A DNA stretch of 64,000 nucleotides from Acidobacteriota bacterium (lineage in GTDB: Bacteria > Acidobacteriota > Holophagae > Acanthopleuribacterales > Acanthopleuribacteraceae): positions 225,682-289,681 of the forward strand of contig JAGQSC010000025.1 of the NCBI GenBank assembly GCA_020439745.1, given 5' to 3'. The position numbers and the translations under genes were made by a program. The first letter of the stretch is position 1. Every line of letters begins with the position of its first letter. This document shows positions 45,812 through 54,305 of the stretch, in pieces. The notes under the pieces are model-generated. The model saw only the letters and a list, made by a program, of their open reading frames with translations. It made no database searches and was not told where the DNA came from.

Positions 45812-45840
45812 TGAAGCGTACCTAACGCAACGCTAGAATG
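45812..45840 (+). promoter_or_regulatory. sigma70-type promoter of the exbB operon
   Basis: A -35 TTGAAG (45812-45817) and a -10 TAGAAT (45835-45840) are spaced by 17 bases, 32 bases before the exbB start. Confidence 0.65.
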
Positions 45841-45872
45841 GTGCCTTATCGAAGGGGTACAGAGGTTGTTTT

Positions 45873-46490
45873 ATGTGGGAGACGGTACAAAATGGGGGTT
45901 GGTTCATGGTACCCATTGGCATTTGCCTTTTGGGTACGGTGGCCATTTTCATTGAACGTCTGGTGAATTTGCGCATGTCGGCATTCATGGACGAGGAGTT
46001 GGTGAATCGCATACGCAGCGACTTGATGGATGGCAACTACGAAGCCGCTCTACAGGTTTGCCGTTCTGTAAACAACATGTTTCATCGTCTTCTGGAGACT
46101 GCCATCAACTTTCGGTCGCTCGACCAGGTCGAACTTCGCCAACTCATTGAGGACCAATCGCGGCAGGAAGCCAGTTATCTTGAACGGTTTCTCACATCCT
46201 TGCGAACGATTGCTACCATCGCCCCGCTGCTCGGTCTCTTGGGCACGGTCGCTGGGATGATCAAAGTTTTCCACACACTATCAGCTCAAGGCCTTTCGGA
46301 GGCAGCCCACTTGTCGGGCGGAATCTCGGAAGCCTTAATCACCACGGCTGCCGGCATGATGGTGGCAATCCCAACTATTGTGATTCATAACGCCTTGGAA
46401 CGACGTGCCTCAAAAATAATGCTGCGCATGGAAAAGAGAATGATTGAATTCATGTTGGTGATACGGAGACATCATGCTGTATCGTCCTAA
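45873..46490 (+). CDS. exbB: MotA/TolQ/ExbB proton-channel protein
   Basis: The 205-residue inner-membrane protein has three predicted helices: VPIGICLLGTVAIFIERL near the N-terminus, then APLLGLLGTVAGMIKVF and ALITTAAGMMVAIPTIVIH. The last two are the conserved proton-channel pair with the TolQ/ExbB signature. With the ExbD/TolR protein encoded next (17-base overlap) it forms a motor powered by proton flow. No TonB, TolA or receptor gene is near, so whether it serves nutrient uptake or outer-membrane maintenance is open. The symbol reflects the family. Confidence 0.88.
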   Translation: MWETVQNGGWFMVPIGICLLGTVAIFIERLVNLRMSAFMDEELVNRIRSDLMDGNYEAALQVCRSVNNMFHRLLETAINFRSLDQVELRQLIEDQSRQEASYLERFLTSLRTIATIAPLLGLLGTVAGMIKVFHTLSAQGLSEAAHLSGGISEALITTAAGMMVAIPTIVIHNALERRASKIMLRMEKRMIEFMLVIRRHHAVSS

Positions 46491-46890
46491 GCGCCGATCT
46501 GAAGTCTCAGTAGAGTTGTCGCCATTGATCGATGTGGTTTTCTTGTTGCTTATTTTTTTCATGGTGTCGACCACATTTAAGGATGCCCATGGCATGGATC
46601 TCAATCTCCCGTCGGCCGAAAGTGAATCTAAAGCTGGCCAGGAGGCGCTGACCTTGGTTGTACGGTCGGACGGTTCGTTGGAGTTCCAGGGCGAAACAGT
46701 AACTGAAGACGCGCTTGGCGAGAGACTGGCGGCATCCTTGACAGGACGGGAAGACAAGATGTTGGTACTCAAAGTGGATGAGTCGGTTGAACATGGACGG
46801 GTTGTCACATTGATGGATGCCGCAAAGAATGCCGGTGCCTCCGGATTGACGTTTGCCGCCAAGCCGAAAAGAGGTGATGCCGGCCAATGA
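46474..46890 (+). CDS. exbD: ExbD/TolR biopolymer transport protein
   Basis: The 138-residue protein has a short basic N-terminus (LYRPKRRSEVSVEL) and the ExbD/TolR helix SPLIDVVFLLLIFFMVSTTF. The Asp of that helix is the proton-coupling residue. A periplasmic domain follows, with GMDLNLPSA at its start and VTLMDAAKNAGASGLTFAA at its end. Its ATG lies 17 bases inside exbB, and its stop overlaps the SpoIID-domain gene by ATGA. The three are therefore co-translated. Confidence 0.9.
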   Translation: MLYRPKRRSEVSVELSPLIDVVFLLLIFFMVSTTFKDAHGMDLNLPSAESESKAGQEALTLVVRSDGSLEFQGETVTEDALGERLAASLTGREDKMLVLKVDESVEHGRVVTLMDAAKNAGASGLTFAAKPKRGDAGQ

Positions 46891-49046
46891 TTGCCATTTG
46901 CCTGCTCAGTTGGGCATGGACCAATTTTTCCATCGATAGCCGGGTGTACCAGCAATGGCGCGATCAAAGCGATGTCTGGATCAAAGCCGGTGTTCAGGAA
47001 ACTGTATCCAAAGCGAATTTCCACAGTAAGTCCAGACTGTTGGTGTTGGATGGCGATCATGTGGTGGGTGAGATAAGGCCCAATGGCAGTTTTATCGTCA
47101 TCTTACAGTCCCGAGCCGCGTCAGCGGCTTCGTATTGGGTCCAAGTTCAAGCAAGTCGGGACCGCTCAGTTTTGGAGGCGACGCGAAGTCGCATTGCCAA
47201 TCAGTTCCCCGATCATCGACTGGAATTGTTTCGCTCTGAAAACGGGTCCATGATGACTTTGCGCGTGGGACCTTGCGACAGCCGAACAGAAGCAGGACTG
47301 TTGCAGTCCAAGGGTGCCAAGGCCGGATTTACCGATGCGTTTCTCGTGAGGCAATCCACCAATTCGCCCTTTGCATGGGTGGACAGTCAATACGATAAAT
47401 TTCCCTTTGAAAGCAATAAGTTGGGTTTGGTGTCGGCTGATCCAGAAACGCCTATTGGTTATGGTGACCGCAGTTACCGCGGCATCCTTTGGTTCAGGCG
47501 TAAGGGCAACCAGTTTCGCGTGATCAATGAGTTACCTATGGAGACCTACTTGCGCGGTGTCGTACCTTCTGAATTGGGTCCCAAGGTGTATCCGGAACTC
47601 GAAGCGCTGAAGGCACAAGCCGTGGCCGCCAGAACCTATGCCATCAAAAACATGGGTAAATTTGAGGAATCTGGATACGACATCTGCGACGGACCAGAGT
47701 GTCAGGCCTATTTCGGTGCCGGCGTTGAACATCCGCTAAGTGATCAAGCTGTGGCCGAAACAAAGGGGTTGGTGCTCACCTATAACCATGAATTGATCGA
47801 TGCCTTGTACACCTCCACCTGTGGTGGAGAGACAGAGGATTCGGAACATGTGTTTAATGGCAAGGCTGAGCCCTATCTCCGAGGCGTTTCAAGCTATGTC
47901 ATCGATCGCGAAGTGTACCCATTGCCCTGTTTGAGCCCGAAAGGCACATCTGAAGTCGTATCGGTTCAAGATCTACAGGTACGCGCCATGATCATTGGGT
48001 TTCCCAGTCCACCGGACCTGAATGGCGAACTCAAAGGCTCCGACTTGTCGCTATGGCTTAAGTATTGCGGCTGGATACTCGCTTTGGATGAGGCACCCCA
48101 GCTATCAGCGAAAACCATGTCGTTTGCCAGCTTTTGGGAGGTTGTGAGTCAGCTGCCGGCAATTCGAGACGCCGTGGCCCATCAGGTGAAAGCGGCTGAC
48201 GTATCGATGAGGCTGACTGAAAAGGAGCGAAACGGTAAACTTCACCACTTGGTCAACCTATTGATGCGTTACGAAATACTCACCCCCGCCATGGAAGACG
48301 ATATGTTTAGTAGCGCAGTCTTGACCCGAGTCGACGCGATGACGCTAATCCTCCGACTTTGTGAAGGGTTTGGTCCGGAACCCGAATGGTCCAAGTACTA
48401 CGTGGACAGCGTTAAAGGCAATACGTTGGTGCTCGTTCGGAAGGAAAGGGAACGAACGGTGGATTTGAGTCGTGTTGCTGCGTGCTTGACAAAATCCGGT
48501 GGTGCCTATCAGTTCTTGAACCAACCTCAGGTGCGTGAAGGGGACATAATCTACATACTGGACGGCGTGTTGTCGCGTTCAATGTTGCATATCGTATCCA
48601 ATGGACTGGTCGCCAGCGCTGATCGCGAAAGCGCGTTTAACTATTGGATCGACAAGAAATCGGTTGAACAGCTTGAGGAACGCGCAAGGCGTTACATCCC
48701 CGAATTGAGGGGTATTCGGTCTGTAAGAGTCGTTTCGAGGTCAGAAACCGGTCGCGTGACTCGCCTTGAGTTCATAGCGGACTCTGGTAAACACCAAGTC
48801 ACGGGACTACGGGTAAGATGGGCGCTTGGCGTTCGTGACACCCTATTTGACTTGATTCCTGCATATCGCAATTCGAGATTGGTACACCTGACCGCTGTGG
48901 GGCGTGGATGGGGACATGGCGTTGGCATGTCGCAAGTGGGTGCCTTCGGTTTGGCGAAAGCAGGTTGGAACTTCGAAAAGATCCTCAAACATTACTATCG
49001 CGACGTTTCTTTAGTGCCTTTTGATACTTTGATTCAAGGCAATTGA
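46887..49046 (+). CDS. SpoIID/LytB-domain exported protein
   Basis: The 719-residue protein has a short signal peptide (MIAICLLSWAWTNFS). An SPOR-like segment at about residues 90-155 (YWVQVQASRDRSVLEATRS) precedes the SpoIID/LytB domain. Domain motifs are YRGILWF, LPMETYLRGVVPSELGP, LKAQAVAARTYA, CDGPECQAYFG and the catalytic-region STCGGETEDSEHVFNG. The closing block GRGWGHGVGMSQVGAFGLAKAG is far downstream, so about 300 residues (350-660) are inserted. SpoIID-type enzymes are lytic transglycosylases acting on denuded glycan. Outside sporulating bacteria they occur in several Gram-negative phyla. Coupling to ExbBD is unusual. Confidence 0.85.
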   Translation: MIAICLLSWAWTNFSIDSRVYQQWRDQSDVWIKAGVQETVSKANFHSKSRLLVLDGDHVVGEIRPNGSFIVILQSRAASAASYWVQVQASRDRSVLEATRSRIANQFPDHRLELFRSENGSMMTLRVGPCDSRTEAGLLQSKGAKAGFTDAFLVRQSTNSPFAWVDSQYDKFPFESNKLGLVSADPETPIGYGDRSYRGILWFRRKGNQFRVINELPMETYLRGVVPSELGPKVYPELEALKAQAVAARTYAIKNMGKFEESGYDICDGPECQAYFGAGVEHPLSDQAVAETKGLVLTYNHELIDALYTSTCGGETEDSEHVFNGKAEPYLRGVSSYVIDREVYPLPCLSPKGTSEVVSVQDLQVRAMIIGFPSPPDLNGELKGSDLSLWLKYCGWILALDEAPQLSAKTMSFASFWEVVSQLPAIRDAVAHQVKAADVSMRLTEKERNGKLHHLVNLLMRYEILTPAMEDDMFSSAVLTRVDAMTLILRLCEGFGPEPEWSKYYVDSVKGNTLVLVRKERERTVDLSRVAACLTKSGGAYQFLNQPQVREGDIIYILDGVLSRSMLHIVSNGLVASADRESAFNYWIDKKSVEQLEERARRYIPELRGIRSVRVVSRSETGRVTRLEFIADSGKHQVTGLRVRWALGVRDTLFDLIPAYRNSRLVHLTAVGRGWGHGVGMSQVGAFGLAKAGWNFEKILKHYYRDVSLVPFDTLIQGN

Positions 49047-49055
49047 ATCATTGCT

Positions 49056-49080
49056 AAGCCCCTGTGGGCTTTGTTATTGG
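49056..49080 (+). terminator. possible weak intrinsic terminator
   Basis: A 6-bp stem (AAGCCC/GGGCTT) with a CTGT loop is followed by TTGTTATT. It lies 10 bases after the SpoIID-gene stop. The broken T-run makes it weak. Confidence 0.45.
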
Positions 49081-49135
49081 CGCGGTTTCATGTACCATAA
49101 AGTGTGATTTCTTTAGATGTGGTTATGGAGCTCCC

Positions 49136-50215
49136 ATGAAGACGCAATTATTGCGGGGCAAACTGGAAGCGTTGGGTCTTATTGAGGTTCTTTCATACGT
49201 GGCCAGAGCTCGTGAATCTGGCATTCTGTCGGTGCAACGCAATGAGACAGAAAAATCAATCGTAATCCATGCCGGTAATATCGTGTTTGCCAAAAGCAAT
49301 CAGGTCGAAGATCGGATGGGGGACATGCTGCTCAATCAGGGGGTCATCACCCAAGAACAGTATGACAACGCAACACAGTTACTGCGTGAAAAGGGCTATC
49401 GGCACGGGCGGTCATTAGTCGAGATTGGGGCCATCACGCCAAAGCAACTGTGGCGTGCCGTTCAAGAACAAATCAAACAAATCGCGTACTCTGTGATTCC
49501 GCTACCTGATGGCAATTTCGAATTCGTGAAGCAGGAAATCAAACAAAAAGAGCAGATTACGCTTGAGCTGCCGGTCATGAACCTGTTGGTTGATGTGATT
49601 CGCCACTATGATGACCGCAGCATATTTCGCGCAAAATTTCCGGACATGAATATTGTCGTGGGCAGGGTACCAAACGACCTCGTCAGCGTGGAATTGGAAC
49701 CCTATGAGCAGTATGTTGCGGATCGCCTGGATGGAAACATCAGTATTGGCGAATTATGTGAAACCAGTGATTTGGGAACCGAAGAAACACTGCGGGTATT
49801 GTTTCTATTAAAAGTGATTGGGGCTACTGAACCTTTGTCCTTTAAAGATACAGACAGCGAGCATTTCTTATCGCCGACCATCACCAAGTACAATCGAATG
49901 TATCGAGAAGTGAACCAGTATCTGGTCACCCAAATGGGGCCTGTGGGTGGCTCTTTGATGCGTAAATACCTCGAAGAAGTCCAGCAGACACATGAGTCCA
50001 CGCTCAGCAATGTGAAGATGAGCAAAGATGGCAGTCTAGGCGCGTCTCAAATCCTAGCCAATGCTGATGCATTGGAAGTGGCTCAGGAACACGCGATCAT
50101 GGCGTTGGAGGAAAGCTTGAGCGAATTTCTGTATGCCTGTATTTTGGGTGTCAAGAAAGCGTTGGGCACCGAACATGAGACGGCTGTCGTCGAGCGCCTT
50201 GAGGCCGGTGTCTAA
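49136..50215 (+). CDS. DUF4388 (PATAN-like) domain protein
   Basis: ATG 49136 with a TGGAG site gives a 359-residue cytoplasmic protein. The N-terminal 110 residues match DUF4388: LRGKLEALGLIEVLSYVARA, SGILSVQRNETEKSIVIHAG and IVFAKSNQVEDRMGDML, continuing into GVITQEQYDNATQLLREKG. Two later helical parts follow, with a winged-helix-like stretch (DGNISIGELCETSDLGTEE). DUF4388 proteins are common in Acidobacteria and Deltaproteobacteria and some are linked to response regulators and motility. No receiver or kinase domain is present. It precedes miaA by 24 bases. Confidence 0.82.
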   Translation: MKTQLLRGKLEALGLIEVLSYVARARESGILSVQRNETEKSIVIHAGNIVFAKSNQVEDRMGDMLLNQGVITQEQYDNATQLLREKGYRHGRSLVEIGAITPKQLWRAVQEQIKQIAYSVIPLPDGNFEFVKQEIKQKEQITLELPVMNLLVDVIRHYDDRSIFRAKFPDMNIVVGRVPNDLVSVELEPYEQYVADRLDGNISIGELCETSDLGTEETLRVLFLLKVIGATEPLSFKDTDSEHFLSPTITKYNRMYREVNQYLVTQMGPVGGSLMRKYLEEVQQTHESTLSNVKMSKDGSLGASQILANADALEVAQEHAIMALEESLSEFLYACILGVKKALGTEHETAVVERLEAGV

Positions 50216-50239
50216 CCGCCAGAGGGACTTGGACTTTTT

Positions 50240-51220
50240 GTGGCGTTGGCTGGTGTTGATGGGGCTGATAGCTCTGGTATGGATTTTGACCCAAAACGTG
50301 TAGTGGTGCTCCTGGGACCCACGGGTTCTGGCAAGACAGAGCTGACCACCTTTCTGGCGTCCCATTTTGATTTGGAAATTGTGTGCATGGATTCCATGCA
50401 GCTTTACCGTGAAATGGTCATTGGGACTGCAATGCCAAGCCCTGAGGAGTTGCATGCCGCACCCTCCCATCTCTTTGCTAGCTTTTCGGTGAACGAACCG
50501 ATGACATCCGTTCGGTATGCCGAATTGGCAGGCGCCAAAATTGGTGAAATACAGCGAAGGGGACGCTTGCCACTTCTAGTCGGCGGGACTGGGATGTACA
50601 TGCAGTTTTTGTTTCATCCGCGAACCAATCTACCTCAAACACCTGACCGTCTGAGGTTACGCCTGGCCTATCTGGTTGAGAAAAAAGGTATGGATCACCT
50701 CTATAGACTCCTAAAGCGTTTGGACAAGAGGTCTGCAAATCACCTTCATGCAGGCGATCGACAGAGGGTTCAGCGATTCTTGGAGGTACGACTACTTACC
50801 GGGCGTTCCATGCTCGATCTGTGGGATGAGCAAGCATCTGCCTCCTCTGCAATACCCTGTGCCATAGGATTGGAGGTGCCACGAGACATCTTGTGGCAAC
50901 GACTGGAACAGCGCACCCATACCATGTTTGCGTCGGGACTGGTCGAAGAGGCACGCATGATTACCAAGCTAGGATTAGCGCATCAGGTGGCCAGAATTGG
51001 GCCTATTGGTTATCGCGCCTTGTTTGCGCATTTAGCGAACGAACTATCGTTGGATGACGCAAAACAGCAGATGTACATTGCAACCAGGCGCTACGCGAAA
51101 CGTCAGATGACCTGGTTCCGCAAAGTCCCATACATCCAATGGTTCCCTTACTGTACTCGCTCGGGCTACAATAAAGATCTGATTGTCTCAAGCATACATC
51201 GGTGCGTCATCTCAGCATGA
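50240..51220 (+). CDS. miaA: tRNA dimethylallyltransferase
   Basis: The 326-residue protein has the MiaA signature: P-loop LGPTGSGKTEL, CMDSMQLYREM, the substrate-binding segment with SVRYAELAGAKIGEI, LPLLVGGTGMYMQFL, GDRQRVQRFLEV, and the C-terminal IGPIGYRALFAHL and TRRYAKRQMTWFRK. It adds the dimethylallyl group to A37 of tRNAs reading UNN codons. The start is GTG 50240; ATG 50279 would also keep the P-loop, and neither has a strong ribosome-binding site. hfq follows after 39 bases, the classical miaA-hfq order. Confidence 0.95.
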   Translation: MALAGVDGADSSGMDFDPKRVVVLLGPTGSGKTELTTFLASHFDLEIVCMDSMQLYREMVIGTAMPSPEELHAAPSHLFASFSVNEPMTSVRYAELAGAKIGEIQRRGRLPLLVGGTGMYMQFLFHPRTNLPQTPDRLRLRLAYLVEKKGMDHLYRLLKRLDKRSANHLHAGDRQRVQRFLEVRLLTGRSMLDLWDEQASASSAIPCAIGLEVPRDILWQRLEQRTHTMFASGLVEEARMITKLGLAHQVARIGPIGYRALFAHLANELSLDDAKQQMYIATRRYAKRQMTWFRKVPYIQWFPYCTRSGYNKDLIVSSIHRCVISA

Positions 51221-51259
51221 AGCAATAACATTGATTGAATCCATTCGAAGGAGCCCGCG

Positions 51260-51505
51260 ATGTCAGACAAAGATCTCATGAACGTGCAGGACGAGTTCCT
51301 CAACGCCGCGCGCAAGGACAAAACAATTCTTGCTGTCTTCTTTACCAACGGAAAGAAGATCGTGGGCAAACTCAAGAACTTTGATCGTTTCACACTTTTG
51401 CTGGAACTGGCCAATCGCCAGGAGCAACTGGTGTTCAAACATGCCGTATCGTCTTTGACACCTGCCAAATACCTGAAACAACGCCAACATTTCCCGCTGG
51501 ACTGA
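51260..51505 (+). CDS. hfq: RNA chaperone Hfq
   Basis: The 81-residue protein has the two Sm motifs of Hfq. Sm1 covers QDEFLNAARKDKTILAVFFT with NGKKIVGKLKNFDRFTLLLE, and the Sm2 motif is VFKHAVSSLTPAK, standing in for the usual YKHA. The Phe and Lys-His of the RNA-binding pore are present. It forms a hexamer that pairs small RNAs with mRNAs. AAGGAG lies seven bases before the start. Position after miaA supports the call and implies active sRNA regulation in this organism. Confidence 0.95.
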   Translation: MSDKDLMNVQDEFLNAARKDKTILAVFFTNGKKIVGKLKNFDRFTLLLELANRQEQLVFKHAVSSLTPAKYLKQRQHFPLD

Positions 51506-51521
51506 CCGACGGAAGGGTACG

Positions 51522-52193
51522 ATGGATAACAAAATTCTCAGGACAGTGCCTTTGTTTGACGGCATGGGTCAAACAGCATTGGATGAGATCCTGCGCCTGA
51601 CTGTCAGAAAAAGCTTCTCCAAAGAGACGATTCTGGTTCAGGAAAACGAAATGGGCGAAACCATGTACATGATTTTGTCCGGCAAGGTAAAGGTTACGAA
51701 TGTTGGCACTGACGGCAAGGAAGTCATTCTCTCGGTTCTAGGGCCTGGTGACTTTTTCGGCGAGATGGCATTGTTGGACGAAGAGCCGAGGTCGGCAACC
51801 GTCGTGACCTTGGATCAGACCGAAGCTCTGTTACTGCGGCGTAAAGAGTTCATGAACTTGTTGGAACAAAATCGGGAAATGCTTTCCAACTTGTTGGCAA
51901 CGCTTTCCCAGCGGTTGCGTCACGCAAATTCGCAGATACGCAGTCTCGCATTACTCGATGTACTCGGACGAATTGCCAAGTTACTGTTGGAAATCGCCGA
52001 GAAGGAAGGGCGCAAACTCCTGGATGGTTCCGTCGTATTCCGCAGGCCCACCCATCAAGAGATTGCCAGCATGGTTGGTACTTCTCGTGAAACTGTATCT
52101 CGCATGATCGGAGAACTTAGCCGCGATGGGTACCTGCGAATTTCCGGCAAGGACATCATCATTCGAGACGAACTCAACAAAGCTTTCCCTTAG
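51522..52193 (+). CDS. Crp/Fnr-family transcription regulator
   Basis: The 223-residue protein has an N-terminal cyclic-nucleotide-binding fold with YMILSGKVKVTNVGTDGKEV, VLGPGDFFGEMALLDEEPRS and TVVTLDQTEALLLRRKEF. A dimer helix and a C-terminal Crp-type winged helix follow (RPTHQEIASMVGTSRETVSR, then LSRDGYLRI). The GEMALLDEEPRSATV block is close to the CRP phosphate-binding cassette, so a cAMP- or cGMP-type ligand is possible. There is no Cys set for an Fnr iron-sulfur cluster. It follows hfq by 16 bases in the same transcript. Confidence 0.92.
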   Translation: MDNKILRTVPLFDGMGQTALDEILRLTVRKSFSKETILVQENEMGETMYMILSGKVKVTNVGTDGKEVILSVLGPGDFFGEMALLDEEPRSATVVTLDQTEALLLRRKEFMNLLEQNREMLSNLLATLSQRLRHANSQIRSLALLDVLGRIAKLLLEIAEKEGRKLLDGSVVFRRPTHQEIASMVGTSRETVSRMIGELSRDGYLRISGKDIIIRDELNKAFP

Positions 52194-52200
52194 CCACGCC

Positions 52201-52788
52201 ATGCCCCTTGAATTGACTTGGGCTTCTAATGTTGCCTGGGTGTCCATGACCGCGAGCGACGACCTCAATAAGCTGAGTTGGGATCGGTTGCATGCCTGGC
52301 ACCGATTGTGGGACGAACTGGAACGCGCATCGCCCCAACGGGTCTATGTCTACAGCGATCGCGCGTCGATTTTTGCCGCTGGCGCTGACATTCGTGAACT
52401 CGCCAGCTTCAATGAGGAACAAGCGGCGGCCTACAGCGCCTGTGGACAACGCTTGATGGACCGAATCGAAGGCTATCGCGGTCAAGTGACTGCGTTGGTC
52501 TCTGGTTCCTGTTACGGAGGAGCCCTGGACCTCGTGCTTGCTTGCCATCGTATTCTCGCTACTAGGGAGACACTGTTTTGTCATCCAGGCGTCAAACTGG
52601 GAATCGTGACCGGATTTGGCGGCACGGTGCGTTTACCTGAGAAGGTAGGTGCTTCAGCGGCCAATTGGATGTTTGTGAGTGGAAAACCTTTGAATGCAAC
52701 CGATGCATGGCGACTGGGCTTGGTGGCTCATGTGTTTGAAACGCATGCAGATATGGTCGATTGGGCGCGTGCAGAGCCCCGGAACTAG
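52201..52788 (+). CDS. short crotonase-family protein with altered catalytic residues
   Basis: ATG 52201 lies 7 bases after the regulator stop. The 195-residue protein has the crotonase core: an oxyanion-hole segment FAAGADIREL and VSGSCYGGALDLVLACHRIL, then FCHPGVKLGIVTGFGGTVRL. The two Glu of enoyl-CoA hydratase appear replaced: Asp in GALDLVLAC and Gly in HPGVKLG. The C-terminal helices of the usual 260-residue enzyme are missing, as the frame ends at DWARAEPRN. It may be an altered or non-catalytic relative. It probably ends the miaA-hfq transcript. Confidence 0.75.
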   Translation: MPLELTWASNVAWVSMTASDDLNKLSWDRLHAWHRLWDELERASPQRVYVYSDRASIFAAGADIRELASFNEEQAAAYSACGQRLMDRIEGYRGQVTALVSGSCYGGALDLVLACHRILATRETLFCHPGVKLGIVTGFGGTVRLPEKVGASAANWMFVSGKPLNATDAWRLGLVAHVFETHADMVDWARAEPRN

Positions 52789-52826
52789 ATGCGAACTTGC
52801 CCCCACGCTCCATTCTGAAAAACTCC

Positions 52827-52855
52827 TTGACACACTCAGCCACCATCTGGATAAT
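52827..52855 (+). promoter_or_regulatory. strong sigma70-type promoter of the tRNA-Val/tRNA-Asp operon
   Basis: A perfect -35 TTGACA (52827-52832), a 17-base spacer and -10 GATAAT (52850-52855). The first tRNA begins 27 bases later. This is the best promoter match in the window. Confidence 0.88.
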
Positions 52856-52882
52856 AAGCCTTCGTTGTCGCGAGGCAATATC

Positions 52883-52958
52883 GGGCGATTAGCTCAGCTG
52901 GTAGAGCGCTTGCCTTACAAGCAAGATGTCAGCGGTTCGAGTCCGTTATCGCCCACCA
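52883..52958 (+). tRNA. tRNA-Val (anticodon TAC)
   Basis: The 76-base gene has acceptor GGGCGAT/ATCGCCC, discriminator A and encoded CCA. The D-arm is AGCTCAGCTGGTAGAGC, the anticodon loop CTTACAA gives TAC, and the T-arm is AGCGGTTCGAGTCCGTT. Confidence 0.95.
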
Positions 52959-52968
52959 CCCGGTTCGC

Positions 52969-53045
52969 GGGGGCGTAGTTGAGTTGGTTACAATGCCGGC
53001 CTGTCACGCCGGAGGTCGCGGGTTCAAGTCCCGTCGCTCCCGCCA
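52969..53045 (+). tRNA. tRNA-Asp (anticodon GTC)
   Basis: The 77-base gene starts 10 bases after tRNA-Val. Acceptor strands GGGGGCG/CGCTCCC contain one G-U pair, with a G discriminator and encoded CCA. The anticodon stem CCGGC/GCCGG holds the loop CTGTCAC, hence GTC. Confidence 0.95.
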
Positions 53046-53108
53046 TTTACTTAACAACGAACCGGTCAAGACAAATTGATTTCAAAGTGAAGTCAGAGTT
53101 ACAGGAAA

Positions 53109-53139
53109 AGGCAGTTCCAACGGACTGCCTTTTTTTTTT
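53109..53139 (+). terminator. intrinsic terminator of the tRNA operon
   Basis: A 7-bp stem (AGGCAGT/ACTGCCT) with an 8-base loop is followed by an uninterrupted run of nine or ten T. Confidence 0.92.
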
Positions 53140-53285
53140 CACATACCATGGCCTTGTTATTCCCGCTTGATAGCAACCACAGGTGCTATTGCAAGCCGGA
53201 TCATGCCTGTTTACATGTTTTCACGTGAACCGTAAGACCTTCTGTGAGAGACTAGCGGTTTATTGATGAGTGGAGGACGAAAGTA

Positions 53286-53786
53286 ATGCTTCGATTGGCT
53301 TTATGTATGTTAGCGACGGCTGGGATTGCGCAGGCCCAGGTGAAAATAGGGATCGTGGACGCGGAAGTTGTGATTCAAAAATGCGCAAAGGGAAAGGCGT
53401 TCTTTGAGGCCTATCAAAAAGAAGTGAAAGCCAAACAGGGCGATATCGACACAATGATCGAGACCTATCGGGCAAAGGAAAAAGACGCTCAGGCAAAAGC
53501 GGCATCGATGAGCCAAGAAGCATTGAGCGATCTAAGAGCTGAATTGCAGCGTTTACAAACCGACATCAAGCGCAAGCAAGAGGATTATCAGCGTGAAATG
53601 CAAATAAAGCTGGATGGTCAACTCGAGCAGTTCCGTCGGGAACTCGCACCACTCATTCGTCAGGTTGCCCAGGAACAGGGATTGGACTTGGTGTTGAATT
53701 ACGGTCCCGAGACCAACATCGTTTTTATCAGCGATAAGATTAACATCACGTCAACCGTCACGCAGAAATACGACGAGATGCAGTGA
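53286..53786 (+). CDS. skp: OmpH/Skp-family periplasmic chaperone
   Basis: The 166-residue protein has signal peptide MLRLALCMLATAGIAQAQ. The OmpH/Skp pattern follows: KIGIVDAEVVIQKCAKGKAF at the start of the body, a long charged coiled coil (residues about 45-120, KEVKAKQGDIDTMIETYRA) and the C-terminal strand DLVLNYGPETNIVFISD. Skp trimers hold unfolded outer-membrane proteins in the periplasm. GGAGGAC precedes the start. No bamA or lpx gene is adjacent, unlike the usual setting. Confidence 0.88.
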   Translation: MLRLALCMLATAGIAQAQVKIGIVDAEVVIQKCAKGKAFFEAYQKEVKAKQGDIDTMIETYRAKEKDAQAKAASMSQEALSDLRAELQRLQTDIKRKQEDYQREMQIKLDGQLEQFRRELAPLIRQVAQEQGLDLVLNYGPETNIVFISDKINITSTVTQKYDEMQ

Positions 53787-53787
53787 G

Positions 53788-54219
53788 TTAAGCCTCTTCT
53801 GGAAAGGGGAGATACCCGCGCTTGGCCAGTTGCCAGCACAACACACCATATGCACAACAGATCGTGGTCCCTACCAATAAGGTGGTCATGAAGCTGTGTG
53901 GGCCTGGCCATGTGGCCGCAATGCTGCTAACCAGGACGCCCAGGACGATTGCGACAATCACGAATCCGAACGAACCCGTCGGGGGCGTGAATGGACCTGT
54001 TTCGCCCTTTGACTTGCGCCACCAGGTGAAAGGCAAGGCGAGGATGGCCAGTCCAAGCCATGCGAACATACCCGCAATAAGGATCGCTGGGAATACAAGC
54101 ACGAATAGGAATTGAGGCAGATCGGCGTCTAGTCCGATGAGTGGGCTCATACCAAATCCCAGAAATGGGCCACCTAGAAAAAGAGTCACAGTGGTTGCGA
54201 AGTGTATGGCAGGCTTCAA
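53788..54219 (-). CDS. small polytopic membrane protein of unknown function
   Basis: The 143-residue protein has four likely membrane helices: residues about 5-24, 34-63 (FLFVLVFPAILIAGMFAWLG), 84-104 (GFVIVAIVLGVLVSSIAA) and 112-130. A short loop is rich in Pro and charged residues (WWRKSKGETGPFTPP). No family is recognised. It is convergent with the skp gene, ending 1 base from its stop. Confidence 0.65.
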   Translation of the reverse strand: MKPAIHFATTVTLFLGGPFLGFGMSPLIGLDADLPQFLFVLVFPAILIAGMFAWLGLAILALPFTWWRKSKGETGPFTPPTGSFGFVIVAIVLGVLVSSIAATWPGPHSFMTTLLVGTTICCAYGVLCWQLAKRGYLPFPEEA

Positions 54220-54305
54220 ATGGCGCTCCTATTCTAAGGTGAGATGTTACCAGAGATAACACCCCAATAATGGTAAGATCCGCAGTCGAATCCTGAGGTG
54301 AACGG

